64,000 nucleotides of DNA from Halomonas sp. JB37 (GTDB taxonomy: Bacteria > Pseudomonadota > Gammaproteobacteria > Pseudomonadales > Halomonadaceae): contig NZ_NRGW01000001.1 of assembly GCF_002332255.1 (NCBI RefSeq), positions 1,984,001 to 2,048,000 on the forward strand, given 5' to 3'. The notes below the pieces were generated by a model, which saw only the letters and a program-made list of their open reading frames with translations, was not told the DNA's origin and searched no databases. Below are positions 26,319 through 33,536 of this stretch, one piece after another. Positions within the stretch are counted from its first letter, which is position 1. Every line of letters starts with the position of its first letter. The position numbers and the translations under genes were made by a program.

Positions 26319-27545
26319 ATGACAGCAATTCGTTTTATCAACGCCAACGTTATCGATTCACGCAACGGTAAAGTGCTCCCTAATCATCAGGTGCGTATTA
26401 AAGATGGCCGCATCGACGCGGTAAGCGCAACGCCGCTTGAAGGCGACGACGATCAGGTGATCGATGTCAAAGGTCGCTATTTGATGCCGGGCTTGGTGGA
26501 CTCCCACGTACACGTAACCGCTATCACGCCCAACTTTGCGCTCCTAGGCACGCTTTCGCCGTTTTACGTGGGCGCCAAGTCTAGTGAGCTGCTTGAAGCC
26601 ATGCTGATGCGCGGCTTTACCACTGTGCGTGATGCAGGTGGCGCGGATTACGGCCTTGCCAAAGCGGTAGACGAAGGGACGCTGGCCGGGCCACGCATCA
26701 TGTACGCTGGGCGAGCTCTCTCGCAAACCGGTGGCCACGGGGATATGCGTGGGCCAGGCCAGCAAACCTTTGAAGGCTGCTTCTGCTGCGCAGGTCTGGG
26801 CCGTGTATGTGACGGTGTCAGTGAAGTACGACATGCCGCACGCGATGAGATTCGCAAGGGCGCTACTCAGATTAAGATCATGGCGTCAGGTGGCGTATCA
26901 TCGCCAACGGATCGTATCGATAGCACGCAGTTCTCACTTGAAGAAATTGATGCCATTGTAGAAGAGGCGATTGCTGCCAATATTCATACCATGGCACATG
27001 CTTATACTGCGCGTGCTATTAATCGACTGCTGCCTCGCGGCGTTAAAACCATCGAGCACGGTAACCTTATGGACGAAGAGAGCTGCCGCCTGTTCCTCGA
27101 ACATGATGCTTATTTGACGCCGACGCTGTGTACTTACGATGCGCTAGCGAAAGAAGGCGTTGAAGCAGGGATGGCCGAAGAGCTGCAGCGAAAAGTATTT
27201 GAAGTGCTTGAGGCCGGCGGCAAAGCCCTTGAAATGGCCCAGCGCTTTGGGGTGAAAATGCTCTACGGTTCTGACCTTTTGGGTCGTATGCAGCGCCATC
27301 AGCTCAATGAGTTCCACCTTCGCAAAGCGGTGGTACCTGCCGATGAGCTGATCCGTGCGGCCACCAGTCACGCGGCCGATGCCTACGGCCATACGGGCGA
27401 TTTTGGTGAAATCATTCCTGGCGCCCGTGGTGACGTGATTATCCTTAAAGATAACCCCCTGGACGATATCACTGTGCTTACTGAGCCGGATGAGCAACTG
27501 ATGCTTATCATGAAAGGGGGCGTGGCGTATAAAAATACGCTTTAA
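26319..27545 (+). CDS. Metal-dependent amidohydrolase, prolidase-like
   Basis: 408 residues, amidohydrolase superfamily. Metal ligands are visible as VDSHVHVT (HxH near residue 67), the lysine in QIKIMASGGV, histidines in THAMAHAYTARAI written as HTMAHAYTARAI and KTIEHGNLMD, and the aspartate in LYGSDLLG. It resembles Xaa-Arg/Lys dipeptidases and related hydrolases of peptide-like or N-acyl substrates. Placed as the last gene of the TRAP operon, it probably hydrolyses the imported compound. AAGGAACACAC precedes the ATG. Confidence 0.85.
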   Translation: MTAIRFINANVIDSRNGKVLPNHQVRIKDGRIDAVSATPLEGDDDQVIDVKGRYLMPGLVDSHVHVTAITPNFALLGTLSPFYVGAKSSELLEAMLMRGFTTVRDAGGADYGLAKAVDEGTLAGPRIMYAGRALSQTGGHGDMRGPGQQTFEGCFCCAGLGRVCDGVSEVRHAARDEIRKGATQIKIMASGGVSSPTDRIDSTQFSLEEIDAIVEEAIAANIHTMAHAYTARAINRLLPRGVKTIEHGNLMDEESCRLFLEHDAYLTPTLCTYDALAKEGVEAGMAEELQRKVFEVLEAGGKALEMAQRFGVKMLYGSDLLGRMQRHQLNEFHLRKAVVPADELIRAATSHAADAYGHTGDFGEIIPGARGDVIILKDNPLDDITVLTEPDEQLMLIMKGGVAYKNTL

Positions 27546-27866
27546 GCATTAGGCTTAAACATCCAGTAGTAATTTTTATCTGACTGCACCGGCGCCGGAA
27601 CTCTATAGTTCCGGCGTCTGCGTCTCTGGACATGGCTAAATTAAACGCTTATATGAGTACCGGCAATCACCGAGTGGTCCTGCTCGCGTCAACCAGTGGC
27701 GCTTGGCTAAGCAAAGCATTGTAATAACCCAACGTGTAAATGCCGACCGCCATGACCAATTCTTCGTGTTATTAATAGGCATTATCGACTATTTCGAATC
27801 TTATTTTAGTAATATCGACTAATTGCTGTTTTTCGACTGCCAAATATAAGAGGCGTGTGGATAGAT
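27546..27866. other. Intergenic gap of 321 bases after the TRAP operon
   Basis: Contains a terminator-like hairpin at 27593-27616 and, later, an AT-rich stretch with three loose copies of a TCGACT motif (near 27785, 27815 and 27832) just before the acetyltransferase gene. No convincing gene was seen; the copies could be binding sites but are too degenerate to call. Confidence 0.4.
27593..27616. terminator. Hairpin downstream of the amidohydrolase
   Basis: CGCCGGAACT (27593-27602) pairs perfectly with AGTTCCGGCG (27607-27616), loop CTAT. No T-run follows, so termination efficiency is uncertain, but it sits 48 bases after the last gene of the TRAP operon. Confidence 0.6.
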
Positions 27867-28463
27867 ATGACTTACGTAAGCGCTGTCACCCTTAACGCGC
27901 ACGGTGTAAAGCTTGAGCCATTAGCGCACGATCACGAAGCTGGCCTGCGCGCCGCTGCCGCCGATGGCGAGTTGTGGAATCTACGCGTCACATCGGTGCC
28001 TTCGCCCGATGAAACAAGCGCCTTTATTGAAACCGCCTTGAAAGACCGTGAGGCAGGCCACCGCTTTGCTTTTGCTGTCATGGATGAGGCCAGCGGTACT
28101 GTGCTGGGCACGACGAGCTATCACGACATCTTACCTGAGGTAAAACGGATAGAGATTGGCCACACCTGGTATGCCAAACGCGCGCAGCGTACCCATATTA
28201 ATACCACCTGCAAGCTGCTGGTGTTAACACATGCTTTCGATACGTTGGGTTGTAAAGTGGTTGGCTGGCGCACCGACAACTTCAACTACGCAAGCCAACG
28301 TGCCATTGAGCGCCTGGGGGCTAAAAAGGATGGTGTCATACGCGGCCACAAGCTGCGCCGAGATGGCACTATTCGCGACACCGTGATGTATAGCCTGCAC
28401 AGGGGAGAGTGGCCAGAAGTGCAGGCACATCTCAACTATTTGTTAAGCCGGCCACGTAGCTAA
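27867..28463 (+). CDS. GNAT family N-acetyltransferase (RimJ/RimL type)
   Basis: 198 residues. The fold is that of RimJ/RimL-like acetyltransferases: VKLEPLAHDHEAGL at the start, EIGHTWYAKRAQRTHIN containing the acetyl-CoA loop region, and the C-terminal AIERLGAKKDGVIRGHKLRRDG typical of this group. Acceptor unknown (small molecules or protein N termini). GTG at 27855 is in frame, but the ATG at 27867 is preferred with AAGAGGCG upstream. It stands alone and is followed by a 269-base gap before the IS element. Confidence 0.88.
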   Translation: MTYVSAVTLNAHGVKLEPLAHDHEAGLRAAAADGELWNLRVTSVPSPDETSAFIETALKDREAGHRFAFAVMDEASGTVLGTTSYHDILPEVKRIEIGHTWYAKRAQRTHINTTCKLLVLTHAFDTLGCKVVGWRTDNFNYASQRAIERLGAKKDGVIRGHKLRRDGTIRDTVMYSLHRGEWPEVQAHLNYLLSRPRS

Positions 28464-28633
28464 TCAATAGGGCTCTGGCTCGACTGCTCCTACATGGAGG
28501 TAGGACGCTGATCGCAGCCCTTAATCGCATGAGCTGCAGGCAAAGCGAGAAAGCACACGAATTTTGGATAGGCAGCCAGAATTTGCTTTGCTAGCAATAG
28601 AATCAATGAGGTAGATTTGATCTAAGCGGCTAG

Positions 28634-28673
28634 ATAACCTCAATCAACGCGACAGCACGTTCATTGAGGTTAT
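28634..28673. repeat. 11-bp perfect inverted repeat overlapping a promoter
   Basis: ATAACCTCAAT (28634-28644) and ATTGAGGTTAT (28663-28673) are perfect inverted copies 18 bases apart. A looser copy, AATGAGGTAGAT, lies at 28605-28616. The right arm overlaps the putative -35 element at 28664-28669, so it could be an operator for the gene broken by the IS. Confidence 0.5.
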
Positions 28674-28690
28674 GCAGCCGGGTATATAAT
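28664..28690 (+). promoter_or_regulatory. Sigma-70-like promoter of the IS-broken small gene
   Basis: TTGAGG (28664-28669) and a perfect TATAAT (28685-28690) separated by 15 bases, followed 26 bases later by an ATG with CGAGG as ribosome site. The spacer is short, but the -10 is ideal. The promoter faces into the IS3 element. Confidence 0.5.
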
Positions 28691-28716
28691 CACTGTTATG
28701 CAATACGAGGTAAGAA

Positions 28717-28733
28717 ATGAACAAAGGAGTATT
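28717..28733 (+). pseudogene. 5' fragment of a small secreted-protein gene split by the IS3 element
   Basis: ATG at 28717 has CGAGG 6 bases upstream and a promoter further up. The element interrupts it in codon 6. Removing the element and one copy of the ATT target duplication joins 28733 to 29969 and gives MNKGVFFLFIFLPLSAWA followed by FSSEPPPGKC, a textbook Sec signal peptide with a signal peptidase site. The rejoined frame runs to a stop at 30135-30137 (61 residues). Past the signal peptide it is antisense to the 3' end of pgi, so an older rearrangement probably fused a foreign gene start to this site. The restored signal peptide supports the chosen IS boundaries. Confidence 0.55.
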
Positions 28734-28759
28734 GAATCGCCCCGGATATTCTAGACACC
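28734..28759. repeat. Left terminal inverted repeat of the IS3 element
   Basis: Begins GAATCGCCCCGGATATTC and ends TAGACACC. It matches the reverse complement of 29940-29965 at 21 of 26 positions, with identical outer 10 and inner 8 bases. Confidence 0.85.
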
Positions 28760-29578
28760 CGTTAGGCTCTTGAAGTAACGCCTTTCATACTCAACCGGTG
28801 ACAAGTTATCACTTGTGCCGTGTCGGCGCTTTGGGTTGTAAAACATTTCAATGTAATTGAACACGTCACATCTAGCCGCTTCGCGTGTTGAATAAATCTG
28901 TCGCTTGATTCGCTCTCGCTTGAGAAGTTGAAAGAAGCTTTCAGCAACGGCGTTGTCATGACAGTTACCACGTCGGCTCATGCTGCCTACCAAGTGATTC
29001 GCTTTCAGAAAGCTTTGCCAGTCTCCACTGCTAAACTGGCTTCCTTGATCCGAATGCACCATCACCGTTCCTTGTGGCTTGCGTCGCCAGACTGCTGATA
29101 ACAAAGCATCCAGTACCAACTCCGTGGTCATGCGAGACTTCATCGACCAGCCAACCACTTGACGAGAAAACAGGTCGATAACTACCGCTAAGTAAAGCCA
29201 GCCTTCGTAAGTGCGGATGTACGTGATGTCCGTCACCCAAGCAATATTTGGCGCTGTTACTTCAAACTGACGGGCTAAATGGTTAGGGGATACAACAGCC
29301 GCTTTTCCACCGCCATAGCCGCCAGGGCGTCGTCGATAGCCCGTCTGAGAGCGTAAACCTTCCCTACTCATAAGACGCGCCACACGGTGCTTCCCGCAAG
29401 TTTCGCCAGCTTCACGCAAGTCCTGGTAGACCTTGCGATAGCCATATACACCGCCACTTTCAAGCCAGGAGTGCTTGATCAATCCCAGTAGGCGCTCATC
29501 TTCCCGAGCTCGATTAGAGAGCGCTTTTTTACACCATGCGTAGTAACCGCTGGGATGCACGGCCATCATCTGACACAA
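28751..29578 (-). CDS. IS3-family transposase OrfB (DDE integrase)
   Basis: 275 residues from the first in-frame ATG, but translation normally enters by -1 frameshifting from OrfA; the frame is open upstream through KGHRVLRQGVRLRYAFIQ. The integrase core shows the DDE triad: first Asp in IAWVTDITYIRTYEG, second Asp in VHSDQGSQFSSGDW, and Glu in DNAVAESFFQLLKRERI. The N-terminal helical region (CGKHRVARLMSREGL) is the usual HTH_21 segment. No internal stop or frameshift within OrfB, so the element is probably active. Confidence 0.93.
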   Translation of the reverse strand: MCQMMAVHPSGYYAWCKKALSNRAREDERLLGLIKHSWLESGGVYGYRKVYQDLREAGETCGKHRVARLMSREGLRSQTGYRRRPGGYGGGKAAVVSPNHLARQFEVTAPNIAWVTDITYIRTYEGWLYLAVVIDLFSRQVVGWSMKSRMTTELVLDALLSAVWRRKPQGTVMVHSDQGSQFSSGDWQSFLKANHLVGSMSRRGNCHDNAVAESFFQLLKRERIKRQIYSTREAARCDVFNYIEMFYNPKRRHGTSDNLSPVEYERRYFKSLTGV

Positions 29579-29625
29579 GCGACGTACCGCGTATTGGCTC
29601 GCATAATTTTGAATAAACGCGTACC

Positions 29626-29904
29626 TCAGTCGGACTCCCTGGCGAAGTACGCGGTGGCCTTTTTTAATATGTCTCGCTCTTCTGATACGCGTTTGAGTTC
29701 GGCCTTCAAACGACGGTTTTCAGCTTGGAGATCATCATCTTCTTGCCGTTGTTCTACCGGCTTATCGTAGCGCTTGATCCAGTTGTACAAGCTGTGCCCT
29801 GACACGCCTAGCCGCTCAGCGACCTCGGCCACGCGATGGCCGCGCTCTACCACCTGTTTGACGGCTTCGATTTTGAATTCTTCAGTGTAGCGGGGATGGC
29901 TCAT
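29626..29904 (-). CDS. IS3-family transposase OrfA (DNA-binding subunit)
   Basis: 92 residues: a helix-turn-helix of the IS3/IS911 type (FKIEAVKQVVERGHRVAEVA to LGVSGHSLYNWIKRYD) followed by a leucine-zipper-like coiled coil (QEDDDLQAENRRLKAELKRV). Near its end the minus strand carries the slippery heptamer A AAA AAG (29659-29665) in the zero frame at LKKA, where ribosomes can slip -1 to produce the fused OrfAB transposase. Confidence 0.93.
   Translation of the reverse strand: MSHPRYTEEFKIEAVKQVVERGHRVAEVAERLGVSGHSLYNWIKRYDKPVEQRQEDDDLQAENRRLKAELKRVSEERDILKKATAYFARESD
29659..29665 (-). promoter_or_regulatory. -1 frameshift heptamer A AAA AAG
   Basis: The zero frame reads TTA AAA AAG across the site, matching the X XXY YYZ pattern. 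The -1 frame is open onward into OrfB, as in other IS3 elements. Confidence 0.75.
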
Positions 29905-29939
29905 GGTTCCTCCTAGATACCTTTAGTATAAGGCCTGGA

Positions 29940-29965
29940 GGTGTCTACGAAACCTGGGGCGATTC
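29940..29965. repeat. Right terminal inverted repeat of the IS3 element
   Basis: Reads GGTGTCTA at its inner edge and GGCGATTC at its outer edge. The stop codon of pgi (29945-29947 on the minus strand) lies inside it. Confidence 0.85.
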
Positions 29966-31609
29966 ATTCTTCTTATTTATCTTCTTACCACTTTCAGCTT
30001 GGGCATTCTCCTCGGAACCGCCACCCGGAAAATGCGCCCGCACCAACTCCAATAATCCTTGCGTAGAAGCATCAAAATCCGCAGCGTTAGTATCGATACG
30101 TTCGCTGATTTCACCGGCGATGCGCTTACCCAGCTGAACACCCCACTGATCGAACGAGTTGATGTTCCAGATCACGCCTTGCACGAACACTTTGTGCTCG
30201 TAAAGCGCAATCAGTGCGCCCAGGTTGCGGGGCGTGAGTTCGTCCAGCAGCAGCGTGCTGGAAGGGCGGTTGCCGGGGCAGCTGAACGGATCTTGCTGGC
30301 TGCCACCCTGGCTGCCTTCCATGAACGCGTTGGCCTGGGCGAGCATGTTGGTTAGTAGGGCGAAGTGGTGGTCTTCCATGCCCGGCTCAGGTTTGAGCGA
30401 AGCGATGAAATCAATCGGCACATAGCGCGTGCCCTGGTGCAGCAGTTGGAAGAACGCATGCTGGCCGTTTGAGCCGGTTTGACCCCAAACAATTGGGCCG
30501 GTTTTGTAGTTGACCGGGTGGCCGAATATATCCACAGACTTGCCGTTTGACTCCATATCCAGCTGCTGCAAAAAAGAGGGCAGCTGATTTAGCGCCTGGT
30601 CGTAGGGCACTATGGCTTGGGTTTCAGCACCAATAAAGTTGATGTACCAAATACCGATCAGTGCCATCAATACCGGCATATTTTCCGAGAGGGGCGCATG
30701 GATAAAGTGATTATCCATCTCGTGAGCGCCTTCCAATAGCTCGATAAAACCCTCGAAACCGATGGAAAGCGCAATCGGTAGCCCAATCGACGACCACATG
30801 GAGTAACGCCCGCCGACCCAGGCCCAGAATTCGAATACGTTCTCTTCGCGAATGCCGAATTCCATGGCCGCTTTGCGGTTGGTGGAAGCAGCCACAAAGT
30901 GGGCGCCTATATCGGCATCATCACCGGCGTTTTCCAGGAACCAGCGCCGTGCGGTTTTGGCATTGAGCAGCGTTTCCTGGGTTGAGAAGGTCTTGGTGGA
31001 AACAATGAACAGCGTTGTGGCAGGGTCAAGCCGTGAAAGCACCTTCTGTATATGAGTGCCGTCCACGTTAGAGACAAAGTGAAAGTGCATTTCGGGGTGG
31101 CGATATTTAAGCAGCGCGCGCACGGCCATATTAGGGCCAAGGTCCGAGCCGCCAATCCCGATATTAACCACGTCCTTGATCGGTTTGCCGCTGTAGCCTT
31201 TCCATTCGCCGCTACGGACCGTTTCTGAGAATTGCTTGATCTGCTCGCGAGTCCGCGTGATCTCCGGCATTACGTCTTCGCCATCGACATACACCGGGTC
31301 ATCGCTGAGATTACGCAGCGCGGTATGCAGTACCGGGCGATTTTCGGTGACGTTGATAATGTCACCAGAGAACATCTGCGCGCGGCGTTGAACTAGCGCG
31401 GAGTGGTCTGCCAGTTCAATCAGCTTAGCGAGTACTTCATCAGAGACGTGATTTTTGGAGTAATCAAGAAATAGGCCGCCCACGCGTAAACTCATTTTCT
31501 CAAAACGCTGGGGGTCATGGGTGAAGTAGTCACGAATGCGGTCGTTCGTTGTTTTGTCGCGTAGGCGATCTAGCGCCTGCCAGGTAACACTGCGAGTCAG
31601 CTGAAACAT
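29945..31609 (-). CDS. pgi: Glucose-6-phosphate isomerase Pgi with IS-derived C terminus
   Basis: 554 residues; interconverts glucose-6-phosphate and fructose-6-phosphate. Motifs include NIGIGGSDLGPNMAVRAL, VSTKTFSTQETL, and QGVIWNINSFDQWGVQLGK with the catalytic lysine. The conserved fold ends near LLELVRAHF; a polar tail follows, and the last six residues, ESPQVS, and the stop codon are contributed by the IS3 terminal repeat. Catalysis should be intact because the change lies beyond the core. A HexR-type palindrome lies 59 bases upstream of the start, tying it to the glucose genes further on. Confidence 0.95.
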   Translation of the reverse strand: MFQLTRSVTWQALDRLRDKTTNDRIRDYFTHDPQRFEKMSLRVGGLFLDYSKNHVSDEVLAKLIELADHSALVQRRAQMFSGDIINVTENRPVLHTALRNLSDDPVYVDGEDVMPEITRTREQIKQFSETVRSGEWKGYSGKPIKDVVNIGIGGSDLGPNMAVRALLKYRHPEMHFHFVSNVDGTHIQKVLSRLDPATTLFIVSTKTFSTQETLLNAKTARRWFLENAGDDADIGAHFVAASTNRKAAMEFGIREENVFEFWAWVGGRYSMWSSIGLPIALSIGFEGFIELLEGAHEMDNHFIHAPLSENMPVLMALIGIWYINFIGAETQAIVPYDQALNQLPSFLQQLDMESNGKSVDIFGHPVNYKTGPIVWGQTGSNGQHAFFQLLHQGTRYVPIDFIASLKPEPGMEDHHFALLTNMLAQANAFMEGSQGGSQQDPFSCPGNRPSSTLLLDELTPRNLGALIALYEHKVFVQGVIWNINSFDQWGVQLGKRIAGEISERIDTNAADFDASTQGLLELVRAHFPGGGSEENAQAESGKKINKKNESPQVS

Positions 31610-31667
31610 TGAGCGATCCGTTTGTTATAAGAGGCTGTTAAAAGCGGAATGGCTTATATCGACGTTA

Positions 31668-31682
31668 TGTAAAAATACTACA
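31668..31682. promoter_or_regulatory. HexR-type operator upstream of pgi
   Basis: TGTAAAAATACTACA; its reverse complement TGTAGTATTTTTACA matches the zwf site TGTAGTAAAATTACA at 12 of 15 positions, with both half-sites kept. It lies 59 to 73 bases upstream of the pgi start. Confidence 0.6.
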
Positions 31683-31754
31683 TAAAAAAGCGCATAAAGG
31701 GGAGCGTGTTGAAGCTTTTAAAGCAATTATCTGCGTAAAAGTACGTGTTTTTAG

Positions 31755-31784
31755 CGATAGGCAGGTTTACTTGCCTGCCTATCG
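31755..31784. terminator. Hairpin downstream of fruA
   Basis: CGATAGGCAGG (31755-31765) pairs perfectly with CCTGCCTATCG (31774-31784). It lies just past the 3' end of the fruBKA operon. On that strand A residues, not U, follow, so it may terminate weakly or stabilise the mRNA end. Confidence 0.6.
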
Positions 31785-31802
31785 TCTATTGTTTCGGAGC
31801 GC

Positions 31803-33536
31803 TTAGCTGGCGACAGCGACCTGGGCGGCGCCGCGTTTGATAAACGCATAGCTTAAACCTGTCACCAGCGAGCCCGCGACAATGGCGCCAAGGTAAAGCA
31901 GTGCAGGGGTGATGGCATTGGGAATGAGCAGTACAAAGATACCGCCGTGAGGCGCCATTAACTTTGCGCCCACTAGCATCGAAAGGGCACCGGTTAACGC
32001 GCCCCCTGCAATACAGGCGGGGATGACCCGCAGCGGATCTTTCGCCGCAAACGGAATGGCCCCCTCACTGATAAAGCAAAGGCCAAGCACGAATGATGCT
32101 TTGCCCGCTTCGCGTTCCGGCGCAGAAAACTTGTTACGTGCCACAAAGCTGGCAATACCCATACCAATGGCTGGCACCATACCCGCCGCCATAATCGCCG
32201 CCATAGGGCCGTACGTTTCGGAGGCGAGCAAACCCACGCCAAAGGTGTAGGCGGCTTTGTTAACTGGGCCGCCCAGGTCGAAGCACATCATCGCGCCCAA
32301 CAGAATACCCAGCAGTACTGCGTTGGTGGAGCCCATGGACTCCAGGAAACTGGTCAGGGCATTGAGCAGCGCAGCAACCGGCTCGCCAATCACGTAGATC
32401 ATGGTCAGACCAGTGACCAAACTGGCCACTAGCGGAATAATCAGAATCGGCTTCAAAGATTCAACGCTAGAAGGCAGTTTGACGTAGCGAGTAACCGCCA
32501 GCGCCACATAGCCCGCCAGGAAACCTGCCAAAATACCGCCGATAAAGCCGGAGCCGATATTGGCCGCCAGCATGCCGCCAATCATACCCGGGGCGATGCC
32601 GGGGCGGTCGGCGATGGAGTAGGCGATATAGCCTGCCAGAACGGGAATCATCAGTGCAAAGGCGGTACCGCCACCGATCTGCATGAGCGCGGCAGCCAGC
32701 GTGCCTTCCTGCTCAAAGGCCTCAATGCCAAATACAAAGGAGAGCGCAATCAGCAGGCCGCCTGCCACCACCATCGGCAGCATAAAGGAAACGCCGGTGA
32801 GCAGGTGCTTGTAAACGCCTTTCTCTTTGACGCTCTTATTGGCTGTGCCCGCATTGCTGTTGTCGCTCTCTATGGCGGCCTCGCTGAGCGCGGCTTCAAG
32901 GGTGGGGCGCGGCTTTTTAAGCGCATTGCCGGTCGACGTGCGGTAGATGCGTTTGCCTGCAAACCGAGAAGGATCAACGTCAATGTCACAGGCCAGTACG
33001 ACGATGTCGGCGCCAGCAATATCATCTTCAGTTAATTTATCTTGTGCACCTACCGAGCCTTGGGTTTCAACGCGAATGGCGTGGCCCATGGCTTTGCCCG
33101 CCTCTGCTAGCGCTTCAGCGGCCATAAAGGTATGGGCAACGCCGGTCGGGCAGGCGGTAACGGCAACGATTCTCTTGCCGCCGTCGCTACTTGCAGCAGC
33201 CGGTGCGCTAGACGTTACGGGGGCGCTATAAATAGGCGCTTCCCGCTTCGCTTGAGCAAGAAAGCCGCTAGGGTCGGGTAGGGCGCTCGCAATCGGTGCC
33301 TGAAATAGGCGCTTGCCCTCGAAACGCTCTGGTCCGGGTACGTGATCGGCGGCCACCACAATTAAATCAGCGTTGGCGATCTGCTCTGCGCTAGCAGCGT
33401 GCAGGGGCGCTACTTCACCGTACATTTCCACGTGAGCCGACCAGCCTTGGCGCTGGGCGGCTTGCTCCAGGCGCTTCGCGGCGAGGAAGGTCGTCGCCAT
33501 GCCGCTGGGGCAGGCGGTAATCAGAATGACATTCAT
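31803..33536 (-). CDS. fruA: PTS fructose transporter, EIIB'BC component FruA
   Basis: 577 residues. Two IIB domains lie at the N terminus: one starting ITACPSGMATTFLAA with Cys9, and the second with VTACPTGVAHTFMAAEAL, whose cysteine takes the phosphate from EIIA. The remaining 330 residues form the membrane IIC domain, with GGPVNKAAYTFGVGLL and EGAIPFAAKDPLRVIP as family motifs. It brings fructose in as fructose-1-phosphate. The start overlaps the fruK stop by 4 bases, so translation is coupled. Last gene of fruBKA. Confidence 0.96.
   Translation of the reverse strand: MNVILITACPSGMATTFLAAKRLEQAAQRQGWSAHVEMYGEVAPLHAASAEQIANADLIVVAADHVPGPERFEGKRLFQAPIASALPDPSGFLAQAKREAPIYSAPVTSSAPAAASSDGGKRIVAVTACPTGVAHTFMAAEALAEAGKAMGHAIRVETQGSVGAQDKLTEDDIAGADIVVLACDIDVDPSRFAGKRIYRTSTGNALKKPRPTLEAALSEAAIESDNSNAGTANKSVKEKGVYKHLLTGVSFMLPMVVAGGLLIALSFVFGIEAFEQEGTLAAALMQIGGGTAFALMIPVLAGYIAYSIADRPGIAPGMIGGMLAANIGSGFIGGILAGFLAGYVALAVTRYVKLPSSVESLKPILIIPLVASLVTGLTMIYVIGEPVAALLNALTSFLESMGSTNAVLLGILLGAMMCFDLGGPVNKAAYTFGVGLLASETYGPMAAIMAAGMVPAIGMGIASFVARNKFSAPEREAGKASFVLGLCFISEGAIPFAAKDPLRVIPACIAGGALTGALSMLVGAKLMAPHGGIFVLLIPNAITPALLYLGAIVAGSLVTGLSYAFIKRGAAQVAVAS

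Larger units (their letters stand above)
28734..29965 (-). mobile_element. IS3-family insertion sequence, intact
   Basis: 1232-bp element with terminal inverted repeats of about 26 bp (21 of 26 identical), two overlapping reading frames on the minus strand and a 3-bp ATT duplication on both sides (28731-28733 and 29966-29968). If the ends are taken as TG...CA, as in most IS3 elements, the boundaries move out one base each and no duplication is seen; the one-base-shorter choice is favoured by the target repeat and by the signal peptide restored on removal. Confidence 0.9.

Noticed and set aside
27632..27724. 30-codon open frame starting MAKLNAYMSTG after the amidohydrolase hairpin
   Set aside because: No ribosome site, no recognisable family and low length; chance frame.
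27785..27840. Three loose TCGACT repeats before the acetyltransferase gene
   Set aside because: Spacing and flanks vary and the unit is short; not enough for an operator or CRISPR call.
28733..29966. IS3 boundaries as TG...CA
   Set aside because: These ends give flanks TAT and TTC with no duplication; moving each end in by one base yields an ATT duplication and restores a signal peptide, so that choice was used.
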